From NCBI RefSeq assembly GCF_008087345.1, contig NZ_VHIB01000015.1, forward strand, positions 1 to 64,000: 64,000 bases of DNA, written 5' to 3'. The translations under genes and the position numbers were made by a program. Below the pieces are notes generated by a model, which saw only the letters and a list, made by a program, of their open reading frames with translations, had not been told where the DNA came from and did no database searches. The stretch comes from Nocardioides caldifontis (lineage in GTDB: Bacteria; Actinomycetota; Actinomycetes; Propionibacteriales; Nocardioidaceae). This document shows positions 26,153-34,440 of this stretch, in pieces; the first letter of the stretch is position 1, and each line of letters begins with the position of its first letter.

Positions 26153-26745
26153 CCCAGGTGCTGGAGGGCGCCGGCTTCACGGTGCTGCACGCCGTCGACA
26201 ACGAGCCCGAGCTCCAGCGTGCCCTCCGGGATCCTTCGGCGGACGCCGCCGTGCTCGACGTACGCCTCCCGCCGACGCACACCGACGAAGGGCTCCGCGC
26301 GGCGATCGCGGTCCGCCAGGAGCGGCCGGGGTTCCCGGTGATGGTGCTGTCGCAGTACGTCGAGCAGCTCTACGCCCGCGAGCTGCTCGCCAGCGGCGAC
26401 GGCGCCGTGGGCTACCTCCTCAAGGACCGGGTCTCCGACGTCACCGAATTCGTCGAGGGGGTCCGCCGGGTCGCCGCGGGCGGGACCGTCCTCGACCCGC
26501 AGGTCGTCTCGACCGTGATGGCGCGCCGGCGGGAGGAGCCGCTGGACCGGCTGACCCCCCGCGAGCGCGAGGTGCTCGCGCTGATGGCGGAAGGCCGCTC
26601 GAACGCCGCCGTCGCGGCGCGGCTCGGCGTCACCGAGAAGGCGGTGCTCAAGCACGTCAGCAGCATCTTCGCCAAGCTCGACCTGCCGGTCGACGAGGAC
26701 GACCACCGAAGGGTGCGTGCGGTGCTGGCATGGCTGCACGTCTGA
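26104..26745 (+). CDS. NarL/LuxR-family response regulator (module B)
   Basis: A 213-residue regulator: receiver with LAEDHALLRAG, phospho-Asp52 in AAVLDVRLPP and Lys in GYLLKDR, then a LuxR HTH with LTPREREVLALMAEGRSNAAVA and EKAVLKHVSSIFAKL. GTG 26104 follows GGAGG and lies inside the end of the kinase gene, so the two are coupled. It is the natural candidate to bind the 24931-24948 dyad. Confidence 0.94.
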   Translation: MRLVLAEDHALLRAGLTQVLEGAGFTVLHAVDNEPELQRALRDPSADAAVLDVRLPPTHTDEGLRAAIAVRQERPGFPVMVLSQYVEQLYARELLASGDGAVGYLLKDRVSDVTEFVEGVRRVAAGGTVLDPQVVSTVMARRREEPLDRLTPREREVLALMAEGRSNAAVAARLGVTEKAVLKHVSSIFAKLDLPVDEDDHRRVRAVLAWLHV

Positions 26746-26806
26746 CTCCGGGGCCGCCGGTGACGGTGGCCACCGCTGCTTTCGCGGCCCGGCCTGCGAC
26801 GCCGTG

Positions 26807-29596
26807 TCACACGGACGGAGGCTCGGTCGCCTCGTCGAGCACCTCCAGGACGTGCCGGTACGCGCGCCCCGTCGCCTTGGTCATCCCGATCTCGCAGGTC
26901 CGGTTGCTGGAGACGTACGCCGTGGAGCCGCCGTCGACGGAGACGACCTCCGCCGCCTCCTTCGCCGTCGCCGCCGCGGTGAGCTCCGGGTGGAGGAGCC
27001 CCCGGTCGCCGGCGAACGCGCAGCACCCCCAGTCCACGGGGACGACCACGTCGTCGGCGACCTTGCCCGCGAGCGCGACGAGGGCCGCGGTCGCGCCGGT
27101 GGCGGTCGTGGAGCAGGTGGGGTGGACGACGACCCGGTCGAGCCGGCGGGCGGGAGGGAGCCGCTCGGCGACGTGGCCGACGGTGAAGTCCAGCGCGTCG
27201 AGCACCCGCACGTCGGCCTCGGCGAGCAGCAGCGCGAGCCCCTCGGCGCAGCTGCTCGCGTCGACGACCACGGGGAGCCGGCCGCCCTCCGTGGCGACGT
27301 CGACCGCCTCCCGCACCCGGTCACGCATCCGCTCGTAGCCGGTCAGCTGCCCCTTCGACTTCCACGGCGTCCCGCAGCAGAGCCCGTCCAGCCCCGGCGG
27401 GGTCCGCAGCCCGACGCCGGCCCGCTCGCAGAGCCGGACGAACGCCGCGGTCGCGCCGCCGCCAAACAGCGTGCCGGTGCAGGAGGCGAGCAGCACCGCC
27501 TGCGGGTCGGGGTCGTCGAGCGCCGGGCGCTTCCGGCCGCCCGAGGTGAGCACGGGGTCGTACGCCGGCACGTGCTCGGTGCCGGCGACCCGACGGGCCA
27601 CCCCGGCGAGCCGCCGGGGGACCGAGGACGGCAGCCGGTCCGCGGCGGTGAGCGCCGCCGAGCCGAGCCGGGTGGCCGTGCTCCACCGGTCGGCGGCGAG
27701 CGCCCAACCCCGGTCGGCGGCCCGGGACGTCGCGTCGGCACGCAGCCTCCGGGTCAGGTCGCCGGTGTCGATCAGCACCGGGCAGGCGGTCGCGCACATC
27801 CCGTCGGCGGCACAGGTCTGCACCGCGTCGTACTCGTAGTCGCGCTCGAGCGACTCCAGCAGCGCCGTGTCGCCGCGCTCGGCGGCGGCGACCATCTCAC
27901 GCCGCAGCACGATCCGCTGCCGTGGTGTCGTGGTGAGCGTGCGGGACGGGCAGACCGGCTCGCAGAAACCGCACTCGACGCACCGGTCGACCTCGGGCTC
28001 GACCTTTGGCGCGGTCTTCAGGTCGCGGAGCCAGACACCCGGGTCGTCGGTCAGGACCGAGTCGGGGTTGAGGATCCCGGCCGGGTCGAGGAGCTGCTTC
28101 ACCTCGCGCATCGCTCCGGTCAGCGTGGCGCCGTACTGCCGCTCGACGAACGGCGCCATGATCCGGCCGGTGCCGTGCTCGGCCTTGAGGGTGCCGCCGA
28201 GGTCGAGCACCAGGTCGACCATGTCGTGGGTGAACGCCTCGTAGCGGCCTAGATGGTGCTGTGACGAGAAGTCCTCGGTGAGCATGAAGTGCAGGTTGCC
28301 GTCGCGGGCGTGGCCGAAGACGACGGGCTCGTCGTAGGCGTGCGTGGCGAAGAGCTCGGCGAGCCCGGTGGAGAGGTCGCCGAGCCGGTCGACCGGCACC
28401 GCGACGTCCTCGAGCAGCGCGTTGCTCCCGGTCGGCTTCGCACCGGCGACCGCGCTGTAGAGCCCCTTCCGGGTCCGCCACAGCAGCGCGCGCTCGGTGG
28501 GGTCGGTGGTCAGGTCGGCGGCGGTCGCGAGGGGCAGCTCCGCGAACCGCGGTGCCGCGTCGTCCTGCAGCCCCCGCAGCTCGTCGGGTGTGGTCGCCTG
28601 GAGCTCGACGAGGAGCGCCGCGTGGCGGTCGACCTCGAGCCGGCGCAGCTGCTCGGCGACGACCGGGTCGGCCTGGGCGACGCGCAGCGAGGCGGCGTCG
28701 AGCAGCTCGGCGGTGGCGACGCCGACGTCCTCGAGGGCGGGGACGCTCGCGGAGGCGACGTGCACGTCGTCGAAGACCAGCAGCCCGGTGGCGGTGCTCG
28801 GCAGCACCTCGACGGTCCGGAACACCGCCGAGGCGACGAAGCCGAGGGTGCCTTCGCTGCCGACCATCAGCCGGACCAGCAGCTCCACCGGGGCGTCGTG
28901 GTCGAGGAACGCGTTGAGCCCGTAGCCCATCGTGTTCTTGATGGAGAAGAGCCGGCGCAGGGTGGCGACCGACTCGGCGTCACCGCGGAGCCGGTCCCGC
29001 AGCGCGAGCAGCCCCGCGTGCAGCGCGGGCTCGCGCTCGGCGAGCAGCCGGTCGGCGTCGGGGCGTGACGAGTCGACCACGGTGCCCGACGGCAGCACGA
29101 CCACCATCGACTCGATCGTGCGGTAGGCGTTGAGCTCGGTGCCGCACTGCATCCCCGAGGAGTTGTTCGCGATCACGCCGCCGAGCGTGCAGGCCCCCTC
29201 GCTCGCCGGGTCGGGCCCGAGCCTGCGGCGGTACGGCGCCAGCCGGGCGTTGACCGCACGGACCGTGACGCCCGGCTGCACGCGAACCCGGCGGCCCTCG
29301 TCGAGCACCTCCACGCCGCTGAACGCCGTGCGGGTGTCGACGAGGACCGAGTCGGTGAGCGCCTGCCCGGACAGCGACGTGCCGCCGCCCCGGAACGTCA
29401 GCGGCACCCCGAGCCGGGTGCACGCCCGCATCACCTCGGCCACCTCGCCGGCGTCGCGAGGGACCGCGACCGCCTTCGGGTGGAGCAGGTAGTGCGAGGC
29501 GTCGTGAGCGCGGGCGAGCAGGTCGATCGGGCGCTCGAGGACCCCGCAACCGGAGTCCCCGAGCGCCCGTGCGAGCCTCGTGGCGAGGTCGTTCAG
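26807..29596 (-). CDS. FAD-binding and (Fe-S)-binding fusion protein (GlcD-GlcF type)
   Basis: A 929-residue fusion. The N-terminal half is an FAD-linked oxidase (TFRGGGTSLSGQAL, GGVIANNSSGMQCG, GSEGTLGFVASAVF, HGTGRI, LDPAGILNPDSVL). The C-terminal half has two Fe-S motifs (CVECGFCEPVCPSR and CAADGMCATACPV) and CCG-type pairs (GLCCGTPWKSKGQ, DWGCCAFAGDRG). This is the plan of D-lactate or 2-hydroxyacid dehydrogenases of the Dld-II/GlcDF type. No ATG or GTG fits; the best start is CTG 29596, which overlaps the GMC stop as CTGA with GGAAGGG upstream and matches the usual N terminus. It is the third gene of the GMC operon. Confidence 0.88.
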   Translation of the reverse strand: MNDLATRLARALGDSGCGVLERPIDLLARAHDASHYLLHPKAVAVPRDAGEVAEVMRACTRLGVPLTFRGGGTSLSGQALTDSVLVDTRTAFSGVEVLDEGRRVRVQPGVTVRAVNARLAPYRRRLGPDPASEGACTLGGVIANNSSGMQCGTELNAYRTIESMVVVLPSGTVVDSSRPDADRLLAEREPALHAGLLALRDRLRGDAESVATLRRLFSIKNTMGYGLNAFLDHDAPVELLVRLMVGSEGTLGFVASAVFRTVEVLPSTATGLLVFDDVHVASASVPALEDVGVATAELLDAASLRVAQADPVVAEQLRRLEVDRHAALLVELQATTPDELRGLQDDAAPRFAELPLATAADLTTDPTERALLWRTRKGLYSAVAGAKPTGSNALLEDVAVPVDRLGDLSTGLAELFATHAYDEPVVFGHARDGNLHFMLTEDFSSQHHLGRYEAFTHDMVDLVLDLGGTLKAEHGTGRIMAPFVERQYGATLTGAMREVKQLLDPAGILNPDSVLTDDPGVWLRDLKTAPKVEPEVDRCVECGFCEPVCPSRTLTTTPRQRIVLRREMVAAAERGDTALLESLERDYEYDAVQTCAADGMCATACPVLIDTGDLTRRLRADATSRAADRGWALAADRWSTATRLGSAALTAADRLPSSVPRRLAGVARRVAGTEHVPAYDPVLTSGGRKRPALDDPDPQAVLLASCTGTLFGGGATAAFVRLCERAGVGLRTPPGLDGLCCGTPWKSKGQLTGYERMRDRVREAVDVATEGGRLPVVVDASSCAEGLALLLAEADVRVLDALDFTVGHVAERLPPARRLDRVVVHPTCSTTATGATAALVALAGKVADDVVVPVDWGCCAFAGDRGLLHPELTAAATAKEAAEVVSVDGGSTAYVSSNRTCEIGMTKATGRAYRHVLEVLDEATEPPSV

Positions 29597-31176
29597 AGCT
29601 CGCCCTTCCCCAGCTGGTCGGCGATCCGCTCGGCCTGGCGGATCGCCAGCGCGACGATCGTCAGGGTCGGGTTCGCCGCGGCACCGGTCGTCATCACCGA
29701 GCCGTCGCTGACGAAGAGCCCCGGCACGTCGTGCGCCTGGCCCCACTTGTCGACGACCCCGTCCTCGGGACGCGCGCTCATCCGGCAGGTGCCGAGGTTG
29801 TGCGTCGCCGGGTAGGGCGGCGTGTGGTGGGTGCCGACCGCGCCGACCGCCTCGTACATGAGGTCCGCGCGGCTGTAGCCGTGCTCGCGCATCGCGACGT
29901 CGTTCGGGTGGTCGTCGAAGTGGACATCGGGAGCGGGGAGCCCCCACTGGTCCTTCAGTGCGGTGTTCAGCGTGACCCGGTTGGTCTCCTGAGGCATGTC
30001 CTCGCCGACGATCCACAGCCCTGCGGTGTTCTCGTAGGCGTCGAGGACCTCGGTGTAGCCGGGACCCCAGCTGCCCGGGTCGACGAATGCGGCGAGGAAC
30101 GCCGGGCCGAGGGAGAGCGTCTCCATGTAGTAGCCGCCGGCGAACCCACGGGAGGTGTCCTGCCGCGCCTCGTCGGCGACGATCCCGGCCATCGTCTCGC
30201 CGCGGTACATCCGCACGGGCCGGTCGAAGCGGGCGTAGACCGAGCCGGTGGTGTGCCGCATGTAGTTGCGGCCCAGCTGGCCCGAGGAGTTCGCGAGGCC
30301 GTCGGGATGGAGGGCGCTGGCGCTCATGAGCAGCAGCCGCGGCGACTCGATCGAGTTGCCGGCGACGCAGACGATCCTCGCGGCCTGACGGTGCAGGTTG
30401 CCGTCCTTGTCGAGGTAGAGCACGGCGTTGGCCCGGCCCTGGGCGTCATGGGTGACCTGCACGGCCTGGCTCTCCGGCCGGAGGTCGAGCTTGCCGGTCT
30501 CCAGCGCCCGCGGGATCTCCCGGACGGCGGTGCTCCACTTGGCGGTGCTCTTGTCGCCCTGGAAGTTGAAGCCGTCCTGGACCGAGGCGGGGCGACCGTC
30601 GTACGGCTCGGCGTTGGTGCCGTAGGGGCCGGTGGCGTAGAAGCGGTAGCCGATCTTCTCCGCGCCGTTGGCGAACACCTTGTAGTTGTTGTTCGCCGGG
30701 AGCGCGGGCCGACCGTGGCGGTGGGTGGAGCCGATCGCGATCTCGGCGCGGTCGTAGTACGGCGCGAGGTCGTCGAGGGTGATCGGCCAGTCGAGGAGGT
30801 TGGCACCCTCGATCTCGCCGTAGTAGGTGCGGGTCTGGAACTCGTACGCCCGGAACCGCGGCGTCGCACCGGACCAGTGGGTCGTCGAGCCTCCCACGGC
30901 CTTGACGATCCACGCAGGCAGGTTCGGGAAGTCGCGCGCCACGCGGAAGGAACCGGAGGCGGTGCGGTTGTCGAGCCACGCCATCTGGTTGAACGCGGCC
31001 CACTCGTCGTTCTCGTAGTCCTCGGGCTTGAGGTACGGGCCGGCCTCGAGGACCACGCACGGGATCCCCTTCGCGGTGAGCTCGTAGGCGAGCGTCCCGC
31101 CACCGGCGCCGGAGCCGACGATGACCACGGCCTCCTCGTCGTGGGGGATCGGCTGTCCCAGGCTGTTCTCGCTCAT
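29593..31176 (-). CDS. GMC-family oxidoreductase
   Basis: A 527-residue flavoprotein of the glucose-methanol-choline class. The FAD-binding motif is VVIVGSGAGGGTLAYELTAKG (quoted in part), with the GMC signature GGSTTHWSGATPRF, and the C-terminal domain has THNLGTCRM and ANPTLTIVALA, bearing the His and Asn of the active site. ATG 31176 overlaps the stop of the subunit-3-like gene (ATGA), and its own stop overlaps the GlcD-GlcF start. With the subunit-3-like partner it resembles membrane-associated alcohol or sugar dehydrogenases. The substrate is probably an alcohol or polyol (family inference). Confidence 0.93.
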   Translation of the reverse strand: MSENSLGQPIPHDEEAVVIVGSGAGGGTLAYELTAKGIPCVVLEAGPYLKPEDYENDEWAAFNQMAWLDNRTASGSFRVARDFPNLPAWIVKAVGGSTTHWSGATPRFRAYEFQTRTYYGEIEGANLLDWPITLDDLAPYYDRAEIAIGSTHRHGRPALPANNNYKVFANGAEKIGYRFYATGPYGTNAEPYDGRPASVQDGFNFQGDKSTAKWSTAVREIPRALETGKLDLRPESQAVQVTHDAQGRANAVLYLDKDGNLHRQAARIVCVAGNSIESPRLLLMSASALHPDGLANSSGQLGRNYMRHTTGSVYARFDRPVRMYRGETMAGIVADEARQDTSRGFAGGYYMETLSLGPAFLAAFVDPGSWGPGYTEVLDAYENTAGLWIVGEDMPQETNRVTLNTALKDQWGLPAPDVHFDDHPNDVAMREHGYSRADLMYEAVGAVGTHHTPPYPATHNLGTCRMSARPEDGVVDKWGQAHDVPGLFVSDGSVMTTGAAANPTLTIVALAIRQAERIADQLGKGEL

Positions 31177-31670
31177 CGCTGGTCTCCTGCCGTCGCTGCG
31201 GGCATGTCGTCGGGGGCCACCTCGACCAGCTGCTCGGGGCCGTCGTACTCCTCGATGCGGGGGCTGGGCAGCCAGTCGAGGTCGTCGAAGCCGCGGTGCA
31301 GGTAGCCGCCCTTGTCGAACGACGGGCCTTCGTAGCCGAGCAGCTCCCAGGTCTCGTGGTCGTTGTAGAGGGTCACCACCGCGACGCCGCGGATGAAGAC
31401 GAAGAACTCCGCGTCCTCGATCTCCTTGAGCAGCGCCAGGGCGGCCTCGTCGTCGAGGTCGGCGAAGGAGCCGCCGGCGCGGGCGTCGAGGGCGTCGAGC
31501 CCGTTGGTCAGGGCGAGCTGGTGCCACAGCGTCGCCTGGCTCTGGGAGAGGATCTCGTCGGCGGTCCGCTCGTAGGGGCCGTCGGGGAACTTGGGGTGCG
31601 GGTAGGCGGCACGGAGCAGCCGCACGAGCGAGGCCCGCCGGTCCGCGTCGGTGGTGGGGTTGTCGGGCAC
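31173..31670 (-). CDS. Gluconate 2-dehydrogenase subunit 3 family protein
   Basis: A 165-residue small subunit of the type paired with GMC dehydrogenases. It shows LVRLLRAAYPHPKFPDGPYERT (quoted in part) and the family-typical later block LLGYEGPSFDKGGYLHRG. It has no twin-arginine signal, so the complex probably stays cytoplasmic, unlike the periplasmic enzymes of proteobacteria. GTG 31670 is preceded by GGAGGGACC. It is the first gene of the IclR-linked operon and likely required for folding or export of electrons from the GMC protein. Confidence 0.87.
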   Translation of the reverse strand: MPDNPTTDADRRASLVRLLRAAYPHPKFPDGPYERTADEILSQSQATLWHQLALTNGLDALDARAGGSFADLDDEAALALLKEIEDAEFFVFIRGVAVVTLYNDHETWELLGYEGPSFDKGGYLHRGFDDLDWLPSPRIEEYDGPEQLVEVAPDDMPAATAGDQR

Positions 31671-31705
31671 GGTCCCTCCAGGGTCGAGGCGTTGTGAGGG
31701 CCGTC

Positions 31706-31711
31706 ACGCTA
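31706..31711 (-). promoter_or_regulatory. -10 element of the GMC operon
   Basis: TAGCGT on the reverse strand, with TTCCTC 18 bp upstream as a possible -35. The IclR-type dyad at 31742-31758 lies just upstream of that -35, a position typical of activation. Confidence 0.5.
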
Positions 31712-31741
31712 GGCAGCGCGGAGTCGGACGAGGAAGGCTCC

Positions 31742-31758
31742 TTCTCGTCCGGTGAGAA
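31742..31758. promoter_or_regulatory. IclR operator candidate, copy 1
   Basis: Read on the reverse strand this is TTCTCACCGGACGAGAA, matching 16 of 17 bases with 32572-32588 upstream of iclR. The arms TTCTC and GAGAA are separated by 7 bp. Confidence 0.75.
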
Positions 31759-31779
31759 TGCGCGCAGGCAGGGTCGCCG

Positions 31780-32550
31780 TCACGCCGGGAGGAGCCGGCC
31801 GATCCGCGACGCGGTGGCCCGGAGCGCGGTCTCCACCTCACCCCGCCCGGCGCGGAACCGGGCGTCCGGTCCGGACACCGCGACCGACCCGAGCAGGGCG
31901 CCGCGGGCGCTGCGGACGGCGGCCGCCGCGCAGGTCGCCCCGGCCTGGAACTCGCCGAACTCCCAGGCGATCCCGCGGTCGGCGACCCGCCTGAGCTGCT
32001 CCTCGAGCTCGGCGTGGGAGGTGATCGTTCCGGGGCCGTACTGCGGCATCGGCTCCGGGTCGAGGTGCTGGGCGCGGTGGTCGGCGTCCATGTTCGCGAG
32101 CAGGATCTTGCCGAAGGCGGTCGCGTGGGCGGCCTCGTGGAACCCGAAGTCGATCGGGGGCAGCCGCGGGTGCTCGGGGGAGTCGGCGGTGAAGACCACC
32201 ACGATCTGCGACCCCCGGTGCAGCGCCAGGTAGGCCGCGACCTTGAGCTCCTGGTGGAGCGCGGTCACCGCGGTCCGCACCTCTCGCGGCACCCCGATCT
32301 GCTGGTGCAGCGAGACGCCGAGCCGGTGCAGCTTGTAGCCGAGCTCGAACCGCTTCTCCTGCCGGATGTGGACGAGGTAGTCGCTGTCGAGCAGCTCGCG
32401 CACCAGTCGGTAGACCGTCGGCACCGGGAGCCCGGTCGCGTCGGAGATCTCCTTCGCGGTCGCCCCGCCGCGGGAGGCGACCACCTCGAGGATCTCGAGG
32501 GTGCGCTGCACCGAACCGGCGCGGGCGGCCCCCACCTCGGCGTGCGTCAT
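31780..32550 (-). CDS. IclR-family transcriptional regulator
   Basis: A 256-residue regulator. The N-terminal winged HTH shows SVQRTLEILEVVASRGGATAKEIS and LPVPTVYRLVRELL (first quoted in part); the effector domain has GRGEVETALRATASRI at the end and FGKILLANMDADH. It is upstream of the subunit-3/GMC/GlcDF operon on the same strand. A leaderless promoter (TACAGT six bases before ATG 32550) with the dyad over its -35 region suggests autorepression, and the second dyad suggests activation of the redox operon. The effector is probably a substrate of those enzymes (inference). Confidence 0.93.
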   Translation of the reverse strand: MTHAEVGAARAGSVQRTLEILEVVASRGGATAKEISDATGLPVPTVYRLVRELLDSDYLVHIRQEKRFELGYKLHRLGVSLHQQIGVPREVRTAVTALHQELKVAAYLALHRGSQIVVVFTADSPEHPRLPPIDFGFHEAAHATAFGKILLANMDADHRAQHLDPEPMPQYGPGTITSHAELEEQLRRVADRGIAWEFGEFQAGATCAAAAVRSARGALLGSVAVSGPDARFRAGRGEVETALRATASRIGRLLPA

Positions 32551-32556
32551 GCGGCG

Positions 32557-32562
32557 ACTGTA
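32557..32562 (-). promoter_or_regulatory. -10 of a leaderless iclR transcript
   Basis: TACAGT on the reverse strand is followed by six bases and then ATG 32550, with no Shine-Dalgarno sequence. It sits inside a GGCGAC-N5-GTCGCC inverted repeat (32553-32569). Confidence 0.55.
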
Positions 32563-32571
32563 TGTCGCCGT

Positions 32572-32588
32572 TTCTCACCGGGCGAGAA
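32572..32588. promoter_or_regulatory. IclR operator candidate, copy 2
   Basis: TTCTCACCGGGCGAGAA, 16 of 17 identical to the copy at 31742-31758 in reverse orientation. It overlaps the expected -35 of iclR and lies 77 bp before the monooxygenase gene on the other strand. Confidence 0.75.
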
Positions 32589-32664
32589 GCGGCCCTTGGG
32601 GAGCCCGGTGGGCCCGTGACAGCATCGCGGCCGTCCGTCCTGCGCCTACCGAGGGAGCCGCGCC

Positions 32665-32985
32665 ATGATCTTCATCTGCGTCAAGTGGAAGGTGAAGCCC
32701 GAGCACGCCGACAACTGGATCGAGCTGACCCGGGAGTTCACCGAGGCCACCCGTGCGGAGCCGGGCAACCTGTTCTTCGACTGGTCGCGCAGCGTGGAGG
32801 ACCCGAACGAGTACGTCCTCATCGAGGCGTTCAAGGACGACGCCGCCGAGCCGCACGTGACCTCCGACCACTTCAAGAAGGCGCAGGCCGAGCTCCCGCA
32901 GTACGTCCAGGAGACCCCCAAGATCCGCAACGTGCAGATGGAGGGCGACCACTGGGACCGCCTCGGCGAGTTCGAGGTCTCCTGA
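32665..32985 (+). CDS. Antibiotic-biosynthesis-monooxygenase (ABM) family protein, YgiN-like
   Basis: A 106-residue ferredoxin-like alpha/beta barrel protein. MIFICVKWKVKPEHADNW and EPGNLFFDWSRS and YVLIEAFKDDAA are typical ABM/quinol monooxygenase blocks, and such proteins form dimers that oxidise quinols or similar aromatics without cofactor, or detoxify. It is divergent from iclR across the operator, so it may belong to the same regulon. Its 3' end is followed by the tandem repeats and long palindrome. Confidence 0.88.
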   Translation: MIFICVKWKVKPEHADNWIELTREFTEATRAEPGNLFFDWSRSVEDPNEYVLIEAFKDDAAEPHVTSDHFKKAQAELPQYVQETPKIRNVQMEGDHWDRLGEFEVS

Positions 32986-32991
32986 CCTCTT

Positions 32992-33055
32992 GTCGAACCG
33001 CCCTTCGTGGCGGGCGTGAGGGCGTTGAGCCGCCCCTCGTGGTGCGCGTGAGGGT
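32992..33055. repeat. Two imperfect 32-bp tandem repeats leading into a palindrome
   Basis: Units at 32992-33023 and 33024-33055 both read like GTTGAGCCGCCCCTCGTGG followed by GCGTGAGGG, with a few differences. A third, truncated copy is the left arm of the palindrome at 33056. Confidence 0.7.
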
Positions 33056-33097
33056 GTTGAGCCGCCCCTCGTGGCGCGCCACGAGGGGCGGCTCAAC
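33056..33097. terminator. 42-bp perfect palindrome between convergent genes
   Basis: Two 21-bp arms (GTTGAGCCGCCCCTCGTGGCG and its exact complement) abut with no loop. It sits between the ABM gene and the azoreductase gene and can end transcription on both strands. Its relation to the tandem units suggests a mobile or amplifiable repeat. Confidence 0.7.
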
Positions 33098-33103
33098 GCG
33101 TTC

Positions 33104-33745
33104 TCAGGCGGCGTAGCGCGCGGCCAGCGCGGTGCCGACCTCGGCCGCCGACTCCTCGGCGGTCTTCCGCATCAACGTCGCGAGCTCGGTGAACTCGTCG
33201 AGCGCCGGGTTGACGCCGACGAGGGTGAACTCCCGCTCGACGACGGTCAGCTCCGCGCCCCAGATGTCGACGAGGATCCGCCGCAGGTAGTCGGTGTTGT
33301 GGTCCCACCCCTCGCGTGGGGTGCCCGGGCCGTACGCGCCGCCGCGTGTCGTGACCAGGACCGTCGGAGTTCCCTCGAGCAGCCGGGTGCCCTGCGGCGC
33401 GCCGGCGAGCGCGAGGTCGATCCAGGTCTTCACGTGCTGCGAGACACCGAAGTTGTAGAGGGGGAGCGCGAGCACCGCGCTGCTCGCCTGCTGCAGCTCG
33501 CCGGCGACGGTCTGCGCGATCCCGAGGGACTCGCGCTGCCGGTCGGTGCGCTCCTCCTCCGGGACGAAGCCGCAGGTCACGGCCGACTGCCAGGCGTCCG
33601 CAGGGAGCGGCTGCTCGCCGAGGTGGCGGCGTACGACGGGCACGTGCGGGCAGGTGGCGACGAGCTCCTCGAGCACGAGGTCGGCGAGGGCGCTGCTCGC
33701 GGAGCGGTCGCCCTGGATCGAGGCGTCGATGCGGAGAACGGTCAT
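33104..33745 (-). CDS. FMN-dependent NADH-azoreductase-like NAD(P)H oxidoreductase
   Basis: A 213-residue flavodoxin-fold enzyme. Motifs: LRIDASIQGDRSASSALADL near the start (phosphate loop for FMN), LPLYNFGVSQHVKTWIDL, and TTRGGAYGPG. It reduces quinones or azo/nitro compounds as the family does. It is divergent from a MarR regulator, and two TTGAATGTTCAA operators lie between them, so it is presumably derepressed by a phenolic or electrophilic inducer. Confidence 0.92.
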   Translation of the reverse strand: MTVLRIDASIQGDRSASSALADLVLEELVATCPHVPVVRRHLGEQPLPADAWQSAVTCGFVPEEERTDRQRESLGIAQTVAGELQQASSAVLALPLYNFGVSQHVKTWIDLALAGAPQGTRLLEGTPTVLVTTRGGAYGPGTPREGWDHNTDYLRRILVDIWGAELTVVEREFTLVGVNPALDEFTELATLMRKTAEESAAEVGTALAARYAA

Positions 33746-33766
33746 GAGAACCCCTTCAGGGCGCGA

Positions 33767-33780
33767 CTTGAATGTTCAAG
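33767..33780. promoter_or_regulatory. MarR operator candidate 1
   Basis: CTTGAATGTTCAAG is palindromic apart from its central two bases, 22 bp upstream of the azoreductase start. A near-identical site lies 33 bp away, centre to centre. Confidence 0.82.
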
Positions 33781-33799
33781 AAGACCGTACGCCGACTCA

Positions 33800-33813
33800 T
33801 TTGAATGTTCAAG
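33800..33813. promoter_or_regulatory. MarR operator candidate 2
   Basis: TTTGAATGTTCAAG matches 13 of 14 bases with site 1. It is 21 bp upstream of the marR-type start, so it fits autorepression. Confidence 0.82.
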
Positions 33814-33833
33814 TCGGTGGTTAGGCTGGATCC

Positions 33834-34352
33834 ATGAGCACTGAGGTCGAGGTGGAGGGCGAGGTCCCCTGGCTGTCCGCCGGCGAGCAGGCGGAGTGGC
33901 GGGCCCTGATGGCCCTGCTGATGACGCTGATGCCTGCCCTCGACGCGCAGCTCAAGCGGGACGCCGGCGTGAACGTGTTCGAGTACCAGGTCCTCGCCGG
34001 GATCTCCGAGGCTCACGACTGCGCGATGGGGCTCAGCGAGCTCGCCGCCCTCTCGCGGGGATCGCTCTCCCGGCTCTCCCACGCCGTCACGCGGCTCGAG
34101 AAGGCCGGCTGGGTGGAGCGTCGTACCTTCGTCGACCGGGGTGGCCGCCGGACCGAGGCGCGGCTGACCGAGGCCGGGATGGCGAAGATCGAGGAGATCG
34201 CGCCCGGCCACGTCCGTGAGGCGCGCCGGCTGGTCCTCGACGTGCTGACCCCCGAGGAGCTCGCGACCCTCGGGACGGCCGCCCGCAAGATCACCGCCGC
34301 GATCGGCGCCGCTGCCGCGGAGTCCTGCACCGAGCCGCCGCCGAGCTGCTGA
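33834..34352 (+). CDS. MarR-family transcriptional regulator
   Basis: A 172-residue winged-helix regulator: FEYQVLAGISEAHDCAMGLSELA, SRGSLSRLSHAVTRLEKAGWVERR (recognition helix, quoted in part) and the wing with DRGGRRTEARLTEAG. It is divergent from the azoreductase gene, with the paired operators in the 88-bp gap. The usual mode is repression of both promoters relieved by a small phenolic or oxidant; no redox Cys is visible in the N-terminal half. Confidence 0.94.
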   Translation: MSTEVEVEGEVPWLSAGEQAEWRALMALLMTLMPALDAQLKRDAGVNVFEYQVLAGISEAHDCAMGLSELAALSRGSLSRLSHAVTRLEKAGWVERRTFVDRGGRRTEARLTEAGMAKIEEIAPGHVREARRLVLDVLTPEELATLGTAARKITAAIGAAAAESCTEPPPSC

Positions 34353-34440
34353 TCCCGGCCCTGTGCGGCGCGGGCTCCCTGCGCCAGACTGGTCGCCCGC
34401 CGCCCCGCTCCGGGTGGCGCTGCGACGTCAGGAGTCCCCC

